From Enterobacter sp. 638 (GTDB lineage Bacteria; Pseudomonadota; Gammaproteobacteria; Enterobacterales; Enterobacteriaceae), in NCBI RefSeq assembly GCF_000016325.1, contig NC_009436.1:930001-994000 (forward strand): a DNA stretch of 64,000 nt, written 5' to 3'. The translations under genes were made by a program, and so were the position numbers. Below the pieces are notes generated by a model. The model made no database searches and had not been told where the DNA came from. It worked only from the letters and a program-made list of their open reading frames with translations. Shown here one piece after another: positions 1-8,345 of this stretch. Within the stretch, counting starts at the first letter, position 1, and each line of letters starts with the position of its first letter.

Positions 1-219
1 CTTCTCGGCATCGACTTTCGCCAGCGTGCTGCCGGAGCCGTTGCGGATAAACGAGGTTTTGACGTCGTACTTATCGCCAAAGGCTTTGGTTTCGGTTTCA
101 CACATTTCGTTGGTGGCGCTGCAATACACCACCAGACGGCCTTTAGCCTGCGCGGCACCCGTCAAGGTGGCCAGCGCGATCCCAGAAGCAATGAGGGTAG
201 AGAGGAGAGTTGTTTTCAT
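1..219 (-). CDS. afuA: AfuA-like periplasmic sugar-phosphate-binding protein (partial, N-terminus only)
   Basis: The first 73 codons are present; the gene runs off the left edge. The start is an ATG whose complement lies at 217-219, preceded by AAAGG. The protein opens with a Sec signal peptide (basic MKTT, hydrophobic core, cut after AQA near residue 25), then a mature start KGRLVVYCSATNEMCE typical of the AfuA/FbpA class of ABC-transporter binding proteins. AfuA proteins of this type bind hexose and heptulose phosphates and feed the AfuBC permease and ATPase. Only 12 bp separate this start from the stop of the UhpC-like gene, so the two are probably co-transcribed. The assignment to the sugar-phosphate rather than the iron branch rests on N-terminal resemblance and on the UhpABC-like neighbours. 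The permease and ATPase genes should lie just outside the window. Confidence 0.75.
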   Translation of the reverse strand, partial: MKTTLLSTLIASGIALATLTGAAQAKGRLVVYCSATNEMCETETKAFGDKYDVKTSFIRNGSGSTLAKVDAEK

Positions 220-231
220 TATTCAGCCTTT

Positions 232-1533
232 TTAGGACGTTATGTGACTGCGAGAAGCGGTGATGCCCGACATCAGCAGCGGCATCAGCAATAAACCCAT
301 CAGTACGGCGGCAATCGAGAGCAAACTGAACATCCCCGACCAGCCGTAATGTTCGATAACCAACGACAGCGGCCACCCGGCCAGCGCCGCCCCCAGATAG
401 GCAAACACGCCGAGAAAACCGGTAATCGAGCCTGCTGCCTGTTTGTGCCCGCACTCCACGGCAGCAAGGCCGATCAGCATTTGCGGGCCAAACACAAAAA
501 ATCCGACGGTAAAAAAGCACATCGCCAGCAGGGCGTAGTGGTGAACCGGTGCCAGCCACAGCGCGGCAACGGAAACCATCAATCCCAGCGTGAACAGCAA
601 AATCATCGGCGCACGCTGGCCGCTAAACAGCAGGTCCGAACCCCAACCGGCGAACAGCGCGCCCAGTAAACCGCCCACTTCAAACAGCATCACCGTGGCG
701 TTGGCGCTCAACAGATTCACGCCGTGGCTTTCTGACAGCCAGATATTGCCCCAGTCGTTCAGCGCAATTCGGATCAGATACACCAGCACGTACGATGCGC
801 CGAGCAGCCAGATCATCGGGTTTTGCAGCATCGTCGTGCGTAACATCTGCCACAGCCCCATCGGCGGGCTATGCTGTTCCTGGCGCAACTCCAGCGGATC
901 GTTGCGCCACTCCCCGACCGTCGGCAGACCCTCTTCCTGCGGTGTTCCCCGCAGCTGCGTGGTCAGCCAAATGCCGAGCACAATGCTGATGATCCCCGGT
1001 GTCAGCATCGCTGCCTGCCAGCCCCAAAGATGGGCGGCAAAGGCACATATCAATGGAATAATCGCGCCACCAATATTGATGGAGGTATTCCAGCAGCCCC
1101 ACCAGAAGCCGCGCTCGTTGCGCGAATACCAGTGGGTGAGCAATCGGGCGCACGGCGGCCATCCCCATCCCTGAAAGAAGCCGTTCAGCGTCCAGATAAA
1201 CAACAGCAGCGGGAACGAATCGCTAAACGTAAACAGCACGTTCAGCACGCCGGTTGCCAGTAGGCCGATACCCATAAACGCCCGCTGCCCGTGGCTGTCA
1301 TGCCACAGACCGGCGGCAAATTTCGACAGCCCGTAGCTCAGATAAAACAGCGAACCGATCAGCCCGATATCGCTTTTACTCAGCCCCAAATCCATTTGCA
1401 GCGCGGGTAACACGTAATTCACGCTCTTGCGCGTCAGGTAAAACGCGGCGTACCCGATGGCCATGCACAACAGCAATCGTGGGCGTATCGCCCGATAGCG
1501 TTGAGTAATCTCTTCAGCAGACAGTGCGTGCAT
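232..1533 (-). CDS. UhpC-like MFS sensor/antiporter of sugar phosphates
   Basis: A 433-residue major facilitator superfamily protein close to UhpC over its length, with motifs such as AFYLTRKS, NGFFQGWGWPPCARLL and FFVFGPQMLIG. UhpC is a membrane receptor that senses external glucose-6-phosphate and activates UhpB; transport is secondary. An open frame extends to 1659, but the start is placed at MHALSAEE (complement of 1531-1533) because GGAGAA lies just upstream and the length then matches the family. It is the third gene of a uhpA-uhpB-uhpC-like series, separated from the kinase gene by 85 bp, and afuA follows after 12 bp. No UhpT-type transporter is seen, so the ABC transporter probably takes that role. 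Which sugar phosphate is sensed cannot be read from the sequence. Confidence 0.85.
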   Translation of the reverse strand: MHALSAEEITQRYRAIRPRLLLCMAIGYAAFYLTRKSVNYVLPALQMDLGLSKSDIGLIGSLFYLSYGLSKFAAGLWHDSHGQRAFMGIGLLATGVLNVLFTFSDSFPLLLFIWTLNGFFQGWGWPPCARLLTHWYSRNERGFWWGCWNTSINIGGAIIPLICAFAAHLWGWQAAMLTPGIISIVLGIWLTTQLRGTPQEEGLPTVGEWRNDPLELRQEQHSPPMGLWQMLRTTMLQNPMIWLLGASYVLVYLIRIALNDWGNIWLSESHGVNLLSANATVMLFEVGGLLGALFAGWGSDLLFSGQRAPMILLFTLGLMVSVAALWLAPVHHYALLAMCFFTVGFFVFGPQMLIGLAAVECGHKQAAGSITGFLGVFAYLGAALAGWPLSLVIEHYGWSGMFSLLSIAAVLMGLLLMPLLMSGITASRSHITS

Positions 1534-1618
1534 GGCGTTCTCCGTTTGAGATGACTGTATGAAAGCGCGACGAAAAAGGGATGAGAGAAAGTCTGGAGTG
1601 ACTAAGACTTTTTCCTGG

Positions 1619-3160
1619 TTAGTGAAGTGTTTGTTGCAAAATTGTGGGCAGGTTAACAATTACGCGCGTACCGGCGTGGGAGCTCAGCGTAAATTCGCCC
1701 CCGAGAGCGTGGACGCGCTCGCGCATCCCCTGAATCCCAAAACCAGGCGCATTCTCCGGACTGATACCTCCGCCGTTGTCCGCGACTTCCAGATGCAGCC
1801 GGTTTTCCTGCTGGCGAAGGACAATCGTCACTTCACTGGCATCGGCGTGTTTACTGACGTTATTCAGCAGTTCCTGCAACAGGCGATACAGGGTGAATAC
1901 CAGGGTTTCATTTTCCGGTGGCGCGGGCAGCTGATAGTCAAACCGACAGGTAATCCCGCGCTCGGCAAAGGCAAATTCGTTGACCAGATGATGCAGCGCC
2001 TCTTTCAGCGACAGTTCGTCAAGCACGGGCGGGCGCAGCTGGCGCAGCAGCTGGCGGGTCGAGTGATGAATCCGCCGCGCCAGTTCGTTGATCTGCCCGG
2101 CCGCCTCAACCGCCAGCGGGGTATCGCCCGCGCGCTTGACCAGCTGAGACTGAATTTGAATGGCGGTAATGTTCTGGCCGATCTCGTCGTGCAGCTCGCG
2201 GGCCAGATGCTTGCGGGTATCTTCTTCGGTGTGGATCAGCTTTTCGGTGAGCGCTCGCCGGGCCTGAAGTTCGGTCTCCAGTCGACGACGATAGTGGTCA
2301 AGATTCAGCGCCAGCTGCTGCTGACGGCTGATGGCGATCCCCAGGCCAATCCCGAGCAACGACTGGGTGGCGAGGAAAATCTCCAGCTCCATCAGATCGG
2401 TAAACCCCACGCCAACCTGGCGCGCGATGGTGATCATCATGCTGCCCAGCAGCCCAGACAGCACGCCGCCCTGCCAGCCAAACTTCCACGCCATCACCAC
2501 GTTTGGCAGAAACACCACAATCAGCAGCAGGCGCTCAAGGGCGGGGGAGAGCACCATTTGCGTGCCGATCCCGATGATAAAAAACAGGCTGCACCAGATG
2601 ATAAGCGAGGTGCGCAGCGGTGGATTGCTGGTGTCCAGCCCGAGCAAATGGTAGCGATGCTGCTGGCGCAAAAACTCAAACACCAGATAGACAAACGGCG
2701 TGAGCAACACCCCGCCGGTAAAAGAGGCCAGCAGCAGAAGCGTGCCGGGGCTTTCCAGAAACGGTGACAGCAGCAACGTTTGCAGCAGCGCGTTGAACGT
2801 CACCGCCGCAATCAGCAGGGATAGACGCTGCCAGTACAGCGGGAAACGGTGCCAGTAGCGTTGCGTCAGCCAGGCGGCGGCCGTCCCAATCAGCGGAACC
2901 GCCAGCATCTCGTCGCGGGTCAGGAGCTGTTCGCTGTGCAACCACCCGATGGCAACGAGAGTCGACAGAATTAACGCCGGCCAGAAGCGGCGCGACAGCA
3001 AAATCAGCAGCGCCAGGTACACGCCCTGCGGCAGGAACAGCGCGGCCTGTTGGCCGTTGTGCGTCAGATAAAAACTGAGCGTCCACAGCATCAGCCAGCC
3101 GGTGCCCCAGGCCAGCATAATGAACAGCGAGAGGATAATGTGCCGCACGGAGCGCCGCAT
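1619..3160 (-). CDS. UhpB-like sensor histidine kinase (MASE1 domain)
   Basis: A 513-residue kinase. The N-terminal half (about residues 1-280) is a polytopic MASE1-type membrane domain with about eight hydrophobic segments. A coiled linker follows, then an HisKA_3 dimerisation box with the sequence ARELHDEIGQN carrying the phosphorylated His, and a HATPase_c domain with an N box near LLQELLNNVSKHA and the glycine-rich ADNGGGIS. This is the NarL/UhpA-partner type of kinase. The start at 3160 overlaps the regulator stop as ATGA, so translation is coupled. By analogy with UhpB, the membrane half would be controlled by the MFS sensor next door and the kinase would phosphorylate the regulator encoded immediately upstream. 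Confidence 0.87.
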   Translation of the reverse strand: MRRSVRHIILSLFIMLAWGTGWLMLWTLSFYLTHNGQQAALFLPQGVYLALLILLSRRFWPALILSTLVAIGWLHSEQLLTRDEMLAVPLIGTAAAWLTQRYWHRFPLYWQRLSLLIAAVTFNALLQTLLLSPFLESPGTLLLLASFTGGVLLTPFVYLVFEFLRQQHRYHLLGLDTSNPPLRTSLIIWCSLFFIIGIGTQMVLSPALERLLLIVVFLPNVVMAWKFGWQGGVLSGLLGSMMITIARQVGVGFTDLMELEIFLATQSLLGIGLGIAISRQQQLALNLDHYRRRLETELQARRALTEKLIHTEEDTRKHLARELHDEIGQNITAIQIQSQLVKRAGDTPLAVEAAGQINELARRIHHSTRQLLRQLRPPVLDELSLKEALHHLVNEFAFAERGITCRFDYQLPAPPENETLVFTLYRLLQELLNNVSKHADASEVTIVLRQQENRLHLEVADNGGGISPENAPGFGIQGMRERVHALGGEFTLSSHAGTRVIVNLPTILQQTLH

Positions 3161-3792
3161 CAGTGGCCCGTCAGCAGCTGATTGTCGAGAGCGAAATGCA
3201 CCAGTTCGATGGTGCTGCTGCACTGCAATTTCCCCAGCACATTGGCGCGATGCACGTGTACCGTTTTGTGGCTCAGTTCGAGCGTAAAGGCGATGGCTTT
3301 GACGCTTTCACCTTTCACCAGCAGGTCGAACACTTCGCGCTCGCGCGGAGTCAGTACATCGAGCACTTTGGATACGGGCTGGCCGCCGCGCAGGGCTTTG
3401 ACCGCATCGGCGCAAAGATAATGTCCGCCCATCCCGACGGAGCGTACGGCCTGGACCAGCTCTTCTGGCCCGCAGCGTTTGGTGAGGTATCCACTGGCGC
3501 CCGCGTCGAGCGCGCTCTGCACAAACGCCGGAGTATCATAAATACTGAGAATGATGGCGCGAAAGCCGGGGCGCTGCTGACGCAGGCGTTTCAGCAGACT
3601 GAGACCATTTTCGTCGGGCATGGCGACGTCCATCACCGCGACGTCAATATCGTTACGTGACAAGGCTGGCCACGCTTCGGCAGCGCTGCCGTATTGGCCT
3701 TCGACGATCAGATCCTCTTCCAGATTTAACAGCTGAGCGAATCCAGATCGGACCACCACGTGGTCGTCCACCAGCACCACTTTGATCATCAT
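3160..3792 (-). CDS. UhpA-like response regulator (NarL/LuxR family)
   Basis: A 210-residue two-domain regulator. The receiver domain has the acidic pair at D9-D10, the phosphoacceptor D55 in AVMDVAMPDENG and the conserved Lys in LTKRCG. The C-terminal third is a LuxR-type helix-turn-helix (LTPREREVFDLL through AIAFTLELSHKTVHVHRANV). Two ATGs lie next to each other (complements of 3790-3792 and 3787-3789) behind AAAGG, so the start is uncertain by one residue. It is the first gene of the minus-strand cluster, so the promoter should lie in 3793-3900. The probable role is activation of afuABC in response to external sugar phosphate; the target sites were not identified. Confidence 0.87.
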   Translation of the reverse strand: MMIKVVLVDDHVVVRSGFAQLLNLEEDLIVEGQYGSAAEAWPALSRNDIDVAVMDVAMPDENGLSLLKRLRQQRPGFRAIILSIYDTPAFVQSALDAGASGYLTKRCGPEELVQAVRSVGMGGHYLCADAVKALRGGQPVSKVLDVLTPREREVFDLLVKGESVKAIAFTLELSHKTVHVHRANVLGKLQCSSTIELVHFALDNQLLTGH

Positions 3793-3911
3793 TCATACCT
3801 TTGCTGAATAGTTTCTCTATGATGCCTGCCGCCGCCGGGCTGGCAATCGTGTGCGTACGGTTATGTAACGGATGTAACAGAATTGCAATATAGATTGTTT
3901 TTTCCTACGGG

Positions 3912-3972
3912 GGAGCAGGCGGCTCTGCTTTCTCCCTCTCCATTAGGGAGAGGGTTGGGGTGAGGGGGAACA
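3912..3972. repeat. REP-like palindromic unit, single copy
   Basis: This segment is the reverse complement of the 57-bp unit that is tandemly repeated at 9604-9928. Its core is a hairpin with arms CCCTCTCC (3934-3941) and GGGAGAGGG (3946-3954), followed by TTGGGGTGAGGGGGAACAGG. It adjoins the left end of the dispersed repeat element that starts at 3990, and the same arrangement is seen at the other copies. Confidence 0.8.
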
Positions 3973-4058
3973 GGTGGCTCGGAAGTCTGTTCCGTTCACC
4001 TTACGTGCTCAGCTCCTCTGTCATTCCTGAACCGGTGAACGTGTTAAGGGGGCTATCG

Positions 4059-5357
4059 TGTATGAACCGGTCACATGGGTTACAGATCTGACCGGTCACA
4101 TAGGTAACACTTTTTGACTTAATCGGCCCGGATTATACGATGATTTCGTCTGTCGTACCGGGCCAGTATCAGCTCACCAAAACCTATCTCATCCAGATCT
4201 TCTTCGACCTGCTTCATCCATATCCATTCCCCCCTCAGCGCCTCCGATAAAAATATCCGGGTGCTGTTAAAGCATAAATCGCCTTTTACTGAGACGCGTA
4301 ATGTCCGTGCATCATCCGGTACCGGCATTGCCTTCAGTGGGCCGGTAAAGATGCGCTCTGACGGATACCAGACCGAGCCGGGTGTTTTTCCGCCCAGCGC
4401 CTTGTGGGGGCGTATGTCATTAAACTCACTGCGCCAGGCATCCAGCCAGGCCTGCTGCTCTTCCAGGGACGTGAACTTTGTATGTCGCTTTAGTGCATCC
4501 TTCAGAGTCCGGTGCATCCGCTCATGCCGCCCGTTCTCTGTGGGCTTACCCGGCCGGATACGTTCCGGCAGGACACCACATTTAATCAGCCAGATGGACA
4601 TCTGGCTCAGCCCCCACAGGCCAGCACCGGCAAACGGCGGTCCGTTATCCGTACGCAGCACCTGTGGCATACCGCATTCCCGGAATACCCGTTCAAGGCA
4701 GGGAATGACAAACCGGCCGTCAGGCATATAGGTGGCATCGCACGCCAGCACTATCCTGCTGCAGTTGTCGGTCAGCGTAAAAGGGTGACACCAGCGCCCG
4801 CCGGTATGAGTAAATTTACCCTTGAAATCGGCACTCCAGACATCATTGGGGTGGACGACAGTATGTAGTTCATGAGGTCGTGTGGATTTAAAAGCCGGAG
4901 GCCGACGCTTTTTAACCAGCCCGTGAACCCGAAACAGCTCTCCAATCGTACTGGCCGCAGGCACGCCGGTGATATTCAGGTTAAGCAGTCGCTGCCTGAT
5001 TTTGTCCGGACCCCATAGCGGGTGCTGCTGTTTAGTGTCCAGCAACAGCTGCACCATGGGTTCAGGGGTTGAGTTCTGGTGATGGCGTGCCCGGGAGCGG
5101 TCAGCCAGGGAGGCGGTATCATCCGGTGAAAAACGGGCCAGCCACTTGTAACCGGTCTTACGGCTGATATTAAAGCGGCGGCATACCTCGGCAACGGGAA
5201 GGTTGCCTTCAAGGCAGGCCGCGACAAACTGCAAACGTTGCATGGTAACAGTCTCAGTCCAGGGCACGGCAAACCTCCGTCAGCTGTTTACCGTACCGTT
5301 ATAACCTGTTACCCATGTGCCCGGTTTAAAGTGTTACCCATGTGACCGGTTCATACA
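4059..5357 (-). mobile_element. IS481-family insertion sequence
   Basis: About 1.3 kb with terminal inverted repeats beginning TGTATGAACCGGTCACATGG at the left (4059) and the same sequence in complement at the right (ending 5357). Each end also carries a second, internal copy of the ACCGGTCACAT motif. A TCG trinucleotide is found directly before and directly after the element, and comparison with the uninterrupted repeat copies, which have TCG only once there, supports it as the target duplication. One full-length transposase gene fills the interior, so the element looks intact. The insertion is in the loop of the hairpin of repeat copy A. Confidence 0.9.
4119..5267 (-). CDS. IS481-family DDE transposase
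   Basis: A 382-residue transposase. An N-terminal helix-turn-helix (about residues 20-45, VAEVCRRFNISRKTGYKWL) is followed by an rve integrase core with the expected DDE triad at about D147 (WSADFKG), D207 (LRTDNGPPF) and E249 (GRHERMHRTLK). A C-terminal region of about 90 residues resembles the beta-rich tail of these enzymes. No frameshift or stop interrupts it, so it is probably active. The start used lies about 90 bp inside the right inverted repeat; a second in-frame Met (residue 9) is a possible alternative. Confidence 0.93.
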   Translation of the reverse strand: MPWTETVTMQRLQFVAACLEGNLPVAEVCRRFNISRKTGYKWLARFSPDDTASLADRSRARHHQNSTPEPMVQLLLDTKQQHPLWGPDKIRQRLLNLNITGVPAASTIGELFRVHGLVKKRRPPAFKSTRPHELHTVVHPNDVWSADFKGKFTHTGGRWCHPFTLTDNCSRIVLACDATYMPDGRFVIPCLERVFRECGMPQVLRTDNGPPFAGAGLWGLSQMSIWLIKCGVLPERIRPGKPTENGRHERMHRTLKDALKRHTKFTSLEEQQAWLDAWRSEFNDIRPHKALGGKTPGSVWYPSERIFTGPLKAMPVPDDARTLRVSVKGDLCFNSTRIFLSEALRGEWIWMKQVEEDLDEIGFGELILARYDRRNHRIIRAD

Positions 5358-5780
5358 TCGCCGCCCCCTTAACAATCCCGGCTCCCGGCAAGAAAATCGC
5401 CGCTTCGCGGTACCTTCGTCTTATTCCCTTCGGCTTTCGGGGACAGGCGCTGTAACGTCCCTGTAAATGCGCCCTCGCCGCGCATCCATGCGCGTCGCCC
5501 CTGCCTGCGGAAAACGACTCAGCGATTTACAGCCGGACCAGGGCAGCGCGGCAAGATTGTTATCCTTCTGAATGTCCGTGTCGCGGTGAAGCAAGAAACG
5601 TAAAGTGAACGGAATAACCGCCAAATGTAAAGTCGATGGAAATCAGATCCCACAAAATTCACTATCCTTTGCCGCTTTTTTTCTAAAAACCTTTCGGCAT
5701 TAACGATGCTTTTTTATTCCTTTATCAAAATTCTCGCGCCGGAAATACTGCACCCATAACAAAAGAGGGGAGCAGACACC
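5358..5780. other. Gene-free stretch: right part of repeat copy A and tauA upstream region
   Basis: Bases 5358-5614 are the right-hand part of dispersed repeat copy A. The remainder (5615-5780) is AT-rich, especially 5670-5740, and must hold the tauABCD promoter. In E. coli this promoter needs Cbl and CysB and has a weak core; I see no strong sigma-70 core and cannot place activator sites with confidence. AGAGGGGAG at 5764-5772 is the ribosome binding site of tauA. A 67-codon minus-strand frame (5421-5624) falls in repeat DNA and is not called. Confidence 0.6.
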
Positions 5781-6743
5781 ATGGCAATTTCATCGCGTAT
5801 CACACTACTCGGCGCTCTGGCGCTGTGGGCATTTCAGGCGCAGGCGGTTGATGTCACCGTCGCGTATCAAACTTCCGCGGAACCGGCGAAAGTCGCGCAG
5901 GCGGATGGGACGTTTGCGAAAGAAAGCGGCGCGAAAGTGGACTGGCGTAAGTTCGACAGCGGCGCAAGTATTGTGCGGGCATTGGCGTCCGGCGATGTGC
6001 AGATCGGGAATCTCGGCTCCAGCCCGCTGGCGGTTGCTGCGAGCCAGCAAGTGCCCATTGAAGTGTTTCTTCTTGCCTCGCAGCTCGGGAATTCCGAAGC
6101 GCTGGTGGTGAAGAAAGGGATCACCAAACCCGAAGATTTGATCGGCAAACGTATCGCCGTGCCGTTTATCTCGACCACCCACTACAGCCTGCTGGCGGCG
6201 CTCAAACACTGGGGTATCAAGCCGGGTCAGGTGGAAATCCTTAACCTGCAACCGCCTGCGATAATTGCAGCCTGGCAGCGTGGAGATATTGATGGCGCGT
6301 ATGTCTGGGCACCGGCGGTGAACGCGCTGGAAAAAGACGGCACGGTGCTGACCGATTCCGAAAAAGTGGCAGAGTGGGGCGCGCCAACGCTCGACGTGTG
6401 GGTGGTGCGTAAAGACTTTGCCGAGAAACATCCTGACGTGGTGAAAGCCTTTGCGAAAAGCGCCATCGATGCGCAACAGCCCTACATTGCCAATCCCGAT
6501 GAATGGCTGAAACAGCCCGCCAATCTGGAAAAACTCTCGCGTCTCAGCGGCGTGCCAGAAGCGGATGTGCCGGGTCTGGTCAAGGGCAATACCTATCTGA
6601 CGCCCGCGCAGCAGGTCCAGCAGCTTTCTGGTCCGGTGAATAAAGCGATTATCGACACCGCCGGGTTCCTGAAAGAGCAGGGCAAAGTGCCTGCGGTGGC
6701 GGCGGATTATAGCCAGTTCGTGACCGATCGCTTTGTGAAATAA
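5781..6743 (+). CDS. tauA: Taurine ABC transporter, periplasmic binding protein
   Basis: A 320-residue protein with a Sec signal peptide ([22 protein letters not shown], cut before VDVT). The mature part has the SsuA/TauA binding-protein signatures [13 protein letters not shown] and the [18 protein letters not shown] segment. It captures taurine and related sulfonates in the periplasm and delivers them to TauC. It is the first gene of tauABCD, with AGAGGGGAG eight bases before the ATG. The operon is normally expressed during sulfate starvation. Confidence 0.96.
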   Translation: MAISSRITLLGALALWAFQAQAVDVTVAYQTSAEPAKVAQADGTFAKESGAKVDWRKFDSGASIVRALASGDVQIGNLGSSPLAVAASQQVPIEVFLLASQLGNSEALVVKKGITKPEDLIGKRIAVPFISTTHYSLLAALKHWGIKPGQVEILNLQPPAIIAAWQRGDIDGAYVWAPAVNALEKDGTVLTDSEKVAEWGAPTLDVWVVRKDFAEKHPDVVKAFAKSAIDAQQPYIANPDEWLKQPANLEKLSRLSGVPEADVPGLVKGNTYLTPAQQVQQLSGPVNKAIIDTAGFLKEQGKVPAVAADYSQFVTDRFVK

Positions 6744-6753
6744 GGGGATCGCG

Positions 6754-7521
6754 ATGCTGAATATTACAAACCTGTCCGCCAGCTACGGCGGGAAACCCGC
6801 GCTGGACGATATCAATCTGACGCTGGAGAGCGGCGAGCTGCTGGTGGTGCTGGGGCCATCCGGCTGCGGCAAAACCACGCTGCTGAATCTGATCGCCGGG
6901 TTTGTACCTTATCAGCACGGGACTATTCAGTTGGAAGGGCAACGCGTGGACGGCCCTGGTGCGGAGCGCGGCGTGGTCTTTCAGAGCGAAGGGCTGTTGC
7001 CCTGGCGCAACGTGCAGGAAAACGTGGCCTTTGGCCTGCAACTGGCAGGAATACCCCGCGAACAGCGGTTAGATACCGCGCGTCAGATGCTTAAAAAAGT
7101 GGGTCTCGAAGGGGCGGGAAAACGCTTTATCTGGCAGCTTTCCGGTGGACAGCGTCAGCGTGTGGGCATTGCTCGCGCGCTGGCGGCCAATCCACAGCTG
7201 TTGCTGCTGGACGAACCTTTTGGCGCGCTGGATGCCTTCACCCGCGAGCAGATGCAAACCCTGCTGCTGCGCTTGTGGCACGACACCGGCAAGCAGGTGT
7301 TGCTGATTACCCATGATATTGAAGAGGCGGTGTTTATGGCGACCGAGCTGGTGCTGCTGTCGCCAGGGCCGGGGCGCGTACTGGAACGTTTGCCGCTCGA
7401 CTACGCACGACGCTACGTCGCGGGAGAACCGGTGCGCAGCATCAAATCCGATCCGCAGTTTATTGCCCAGCGCGAATATGTGCTGAGCCGCGTGTTTGAG
7501 CAGCGGGAGGCCTTCTCATGA
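6754..7521 (+). CDS. tauB: Taurine ABC transporter, ATPase
   Basis: A 255-residue ABC ATPase with Walker A GPSGCGKT (residues 34-41), Q-loop around VVFQSEG, signature LSGGQRQRV (near 130), Walker B LLLLDEPF and the switch His in [10 protein letters not shown]. It drives taurine import through TauC. It starts 10 bp after tauA and its last codons overlap tauC in an ATGA junction, implying coupled translation. Confidence 0.96.
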   Translation: MLNITNLSASYGGKPALDDINLTLESGELLVVLGPSGCGKTTLLNLIAGFVPYQHGTIQLEGQRVDGPGAERGVVFQSEGLLPWRNVQENVAFGLQLAGIPREQRLDTARQMLKKVGLEGAGKRFIWQLSGGQRQRVGIARALAANPQLLLLDEPFGALDAFTREQMQTLLLRLWHDTGKQVLLITHDIEEAVFMATELVLLSPGPGRVLERLPLDYARRYVAGEPVRSIKSDPQFIAQREYVLSRVFEQREAFS

Positions 7522-8345
7522 GCATCGTATTTAGCGAAAAACGGGCAGGAAAACGCATCACTTTGCGCTGGCCGTTTTCCCGTCAAATCACCTTAAGCAC
7601 GCTCACTTTGCTGGTGCTGTTAGCCCTCTGGTGGGCAGTGGCCGCGAAGCAGTGGGTTAGCCCGCTGTTCTTGCCGCCGCCGGGACAGGTGCTGGCGAAA
7701 CTCATCAGTATCGCCGGGCCGCAGGGCTTTATGGATGCGACGCTCTGGCAGCATCTTGCGGCAAGTCTTGGCCGCATTCTGGTGGCGTTGTTGGCGGCGG
7801 TGGTTTTAGGGATCCCGGTGGGTATCGCGATGGGGTTAAGCCCAACGGTGCGCGGCATTCTCGACCCGCTGATTGAGCTGTATCGCCCGGTGCCGCCGCT
7901 GGCCTATTTGCCGCTGATGGTGATTTGGTTTGGCATCGGCGAAACGTCGAAGATTTTGCTTATCTATCTGGCGATTTTTGCCCCTGTCGCCATGTCGGCG
8001 GTCGCGGGAGTAAAAAGCGCGCAGCAGGTGCGTTTGCGCGCTGCCCAGTCGCTGGGAGCGAGTCGCGCTCAGGTGCTGTGGTTTGTGATTTTACCCGGTG
8101 CGTTGCCGGAAATTTTAACCGGCTTGCGCATTGGTTTGGGCGTGGGCTGGTCGACGCTGGTGGCAGCGGAGCTTATCGCCGCCACGCGCGGGCTCGGTTT
8201 TATGGTGCAGTCGGCGGGTGAGTTTTTGGCAACCGACGTGGTATTGGCAGGGATCATGGTGATCGCCGTGATTGCCTTTGGTTTAGAACTGGGGCTGCGC
8301 GCGCTACAGCGCCGCCTGACGCCCTGGCATGGAGAAATACAATGA
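7518..8345 (+). CDS. tauC: Taurine ABC transporter, permease
   Basis: A 275-residue inner-membrane protein with about six membrane segments and the BPD_transp_1 coupling region (EAA-like loop, [23 protein letters not shown], about 175-195). It forms the channel for taurine with TauB as motor and TauA as donor. The start overlaps tauB and the end overlaps tauD, each by four bases. Confidence 0.95.
   Translation: MSIVFSEKRAGKRITLRWPFSRQITLSTLTLLVLLALWWAVAAKQWVSPLFLPPPGQVLAKLISIAGPQGFMDATLWQHLAASLGRILVALLAAVVLGIPVGIAMGLSPTVRGILDPLIELYRPVPPLAYLPLMVIWFGIGETSKILLIYLAIFAPVAMSAVAGVKSAQQVRLRAAQSLGASRAQVLWFVILPGALPEILTGLRIGLGVGWSTLVAAELIAATRGLGFMVQSAGEFLATDVVLAGIMVIAVIAFGLELGLRALQRRLTPWHGEIQ

Larger units (their letters stand above)
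3990..5614 (+). repeat. Dispersed repeat element, copy A (split by an IS)
   Basis: About 320 bp of repeat DNA remain when the IS (4059-5357) and its 3-bp duplication are removed. The ends form near-perfect inverted repeats: 3990-4005 (TTCCGTTCACCTTACG) and the complement of 5599-5614 differ at one of 16 positions. Inside are a hairpin with arms 4043-4052 (GTTAAGGGGG) and 5364-5373 (CCCCCTTAAC), then conserved blocks shared with copies at 9219-9586 and 30797-31057, including CCCGGCAAGAAAATCG, GCATCCATGCGCGTCGCCCC and GATTTACAGCCGGACCA. No credible gene lies inside. The compact size and terminal inverted repeats suggest a non-autonomous, MITE-like element; I cannot match it to a named family. 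Confidence 0.75.

Noticed and set aside
1-219. A truncated afuA pseudogene
   Set aside because: The frame is open to the window edge, with intact start, signal peptide and ribosome binding site; the truncation is due to the window.
1559-2767. A 402-codon plus-strand open frame opposite the UhpB-like kinase gene
   Set aside because: It is antisense to a well-supported kinase, its protein is Gln/Arg/His-rich and matches no family, and it starts inside the divergent neighbour. It is a shadow of GC-rich coding DNA.
5421-5624. Small frames within the dispersed repeats (also 9201-9386, 9334-9528 and 30647-31027)
   Set aside because: They share a peptide stretch (PGDPGSRQENRRFAM) only because the repeat DNA is conserved; frame lengths and ends differ, and copy A does not keep the frame. 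They are not called as genes.
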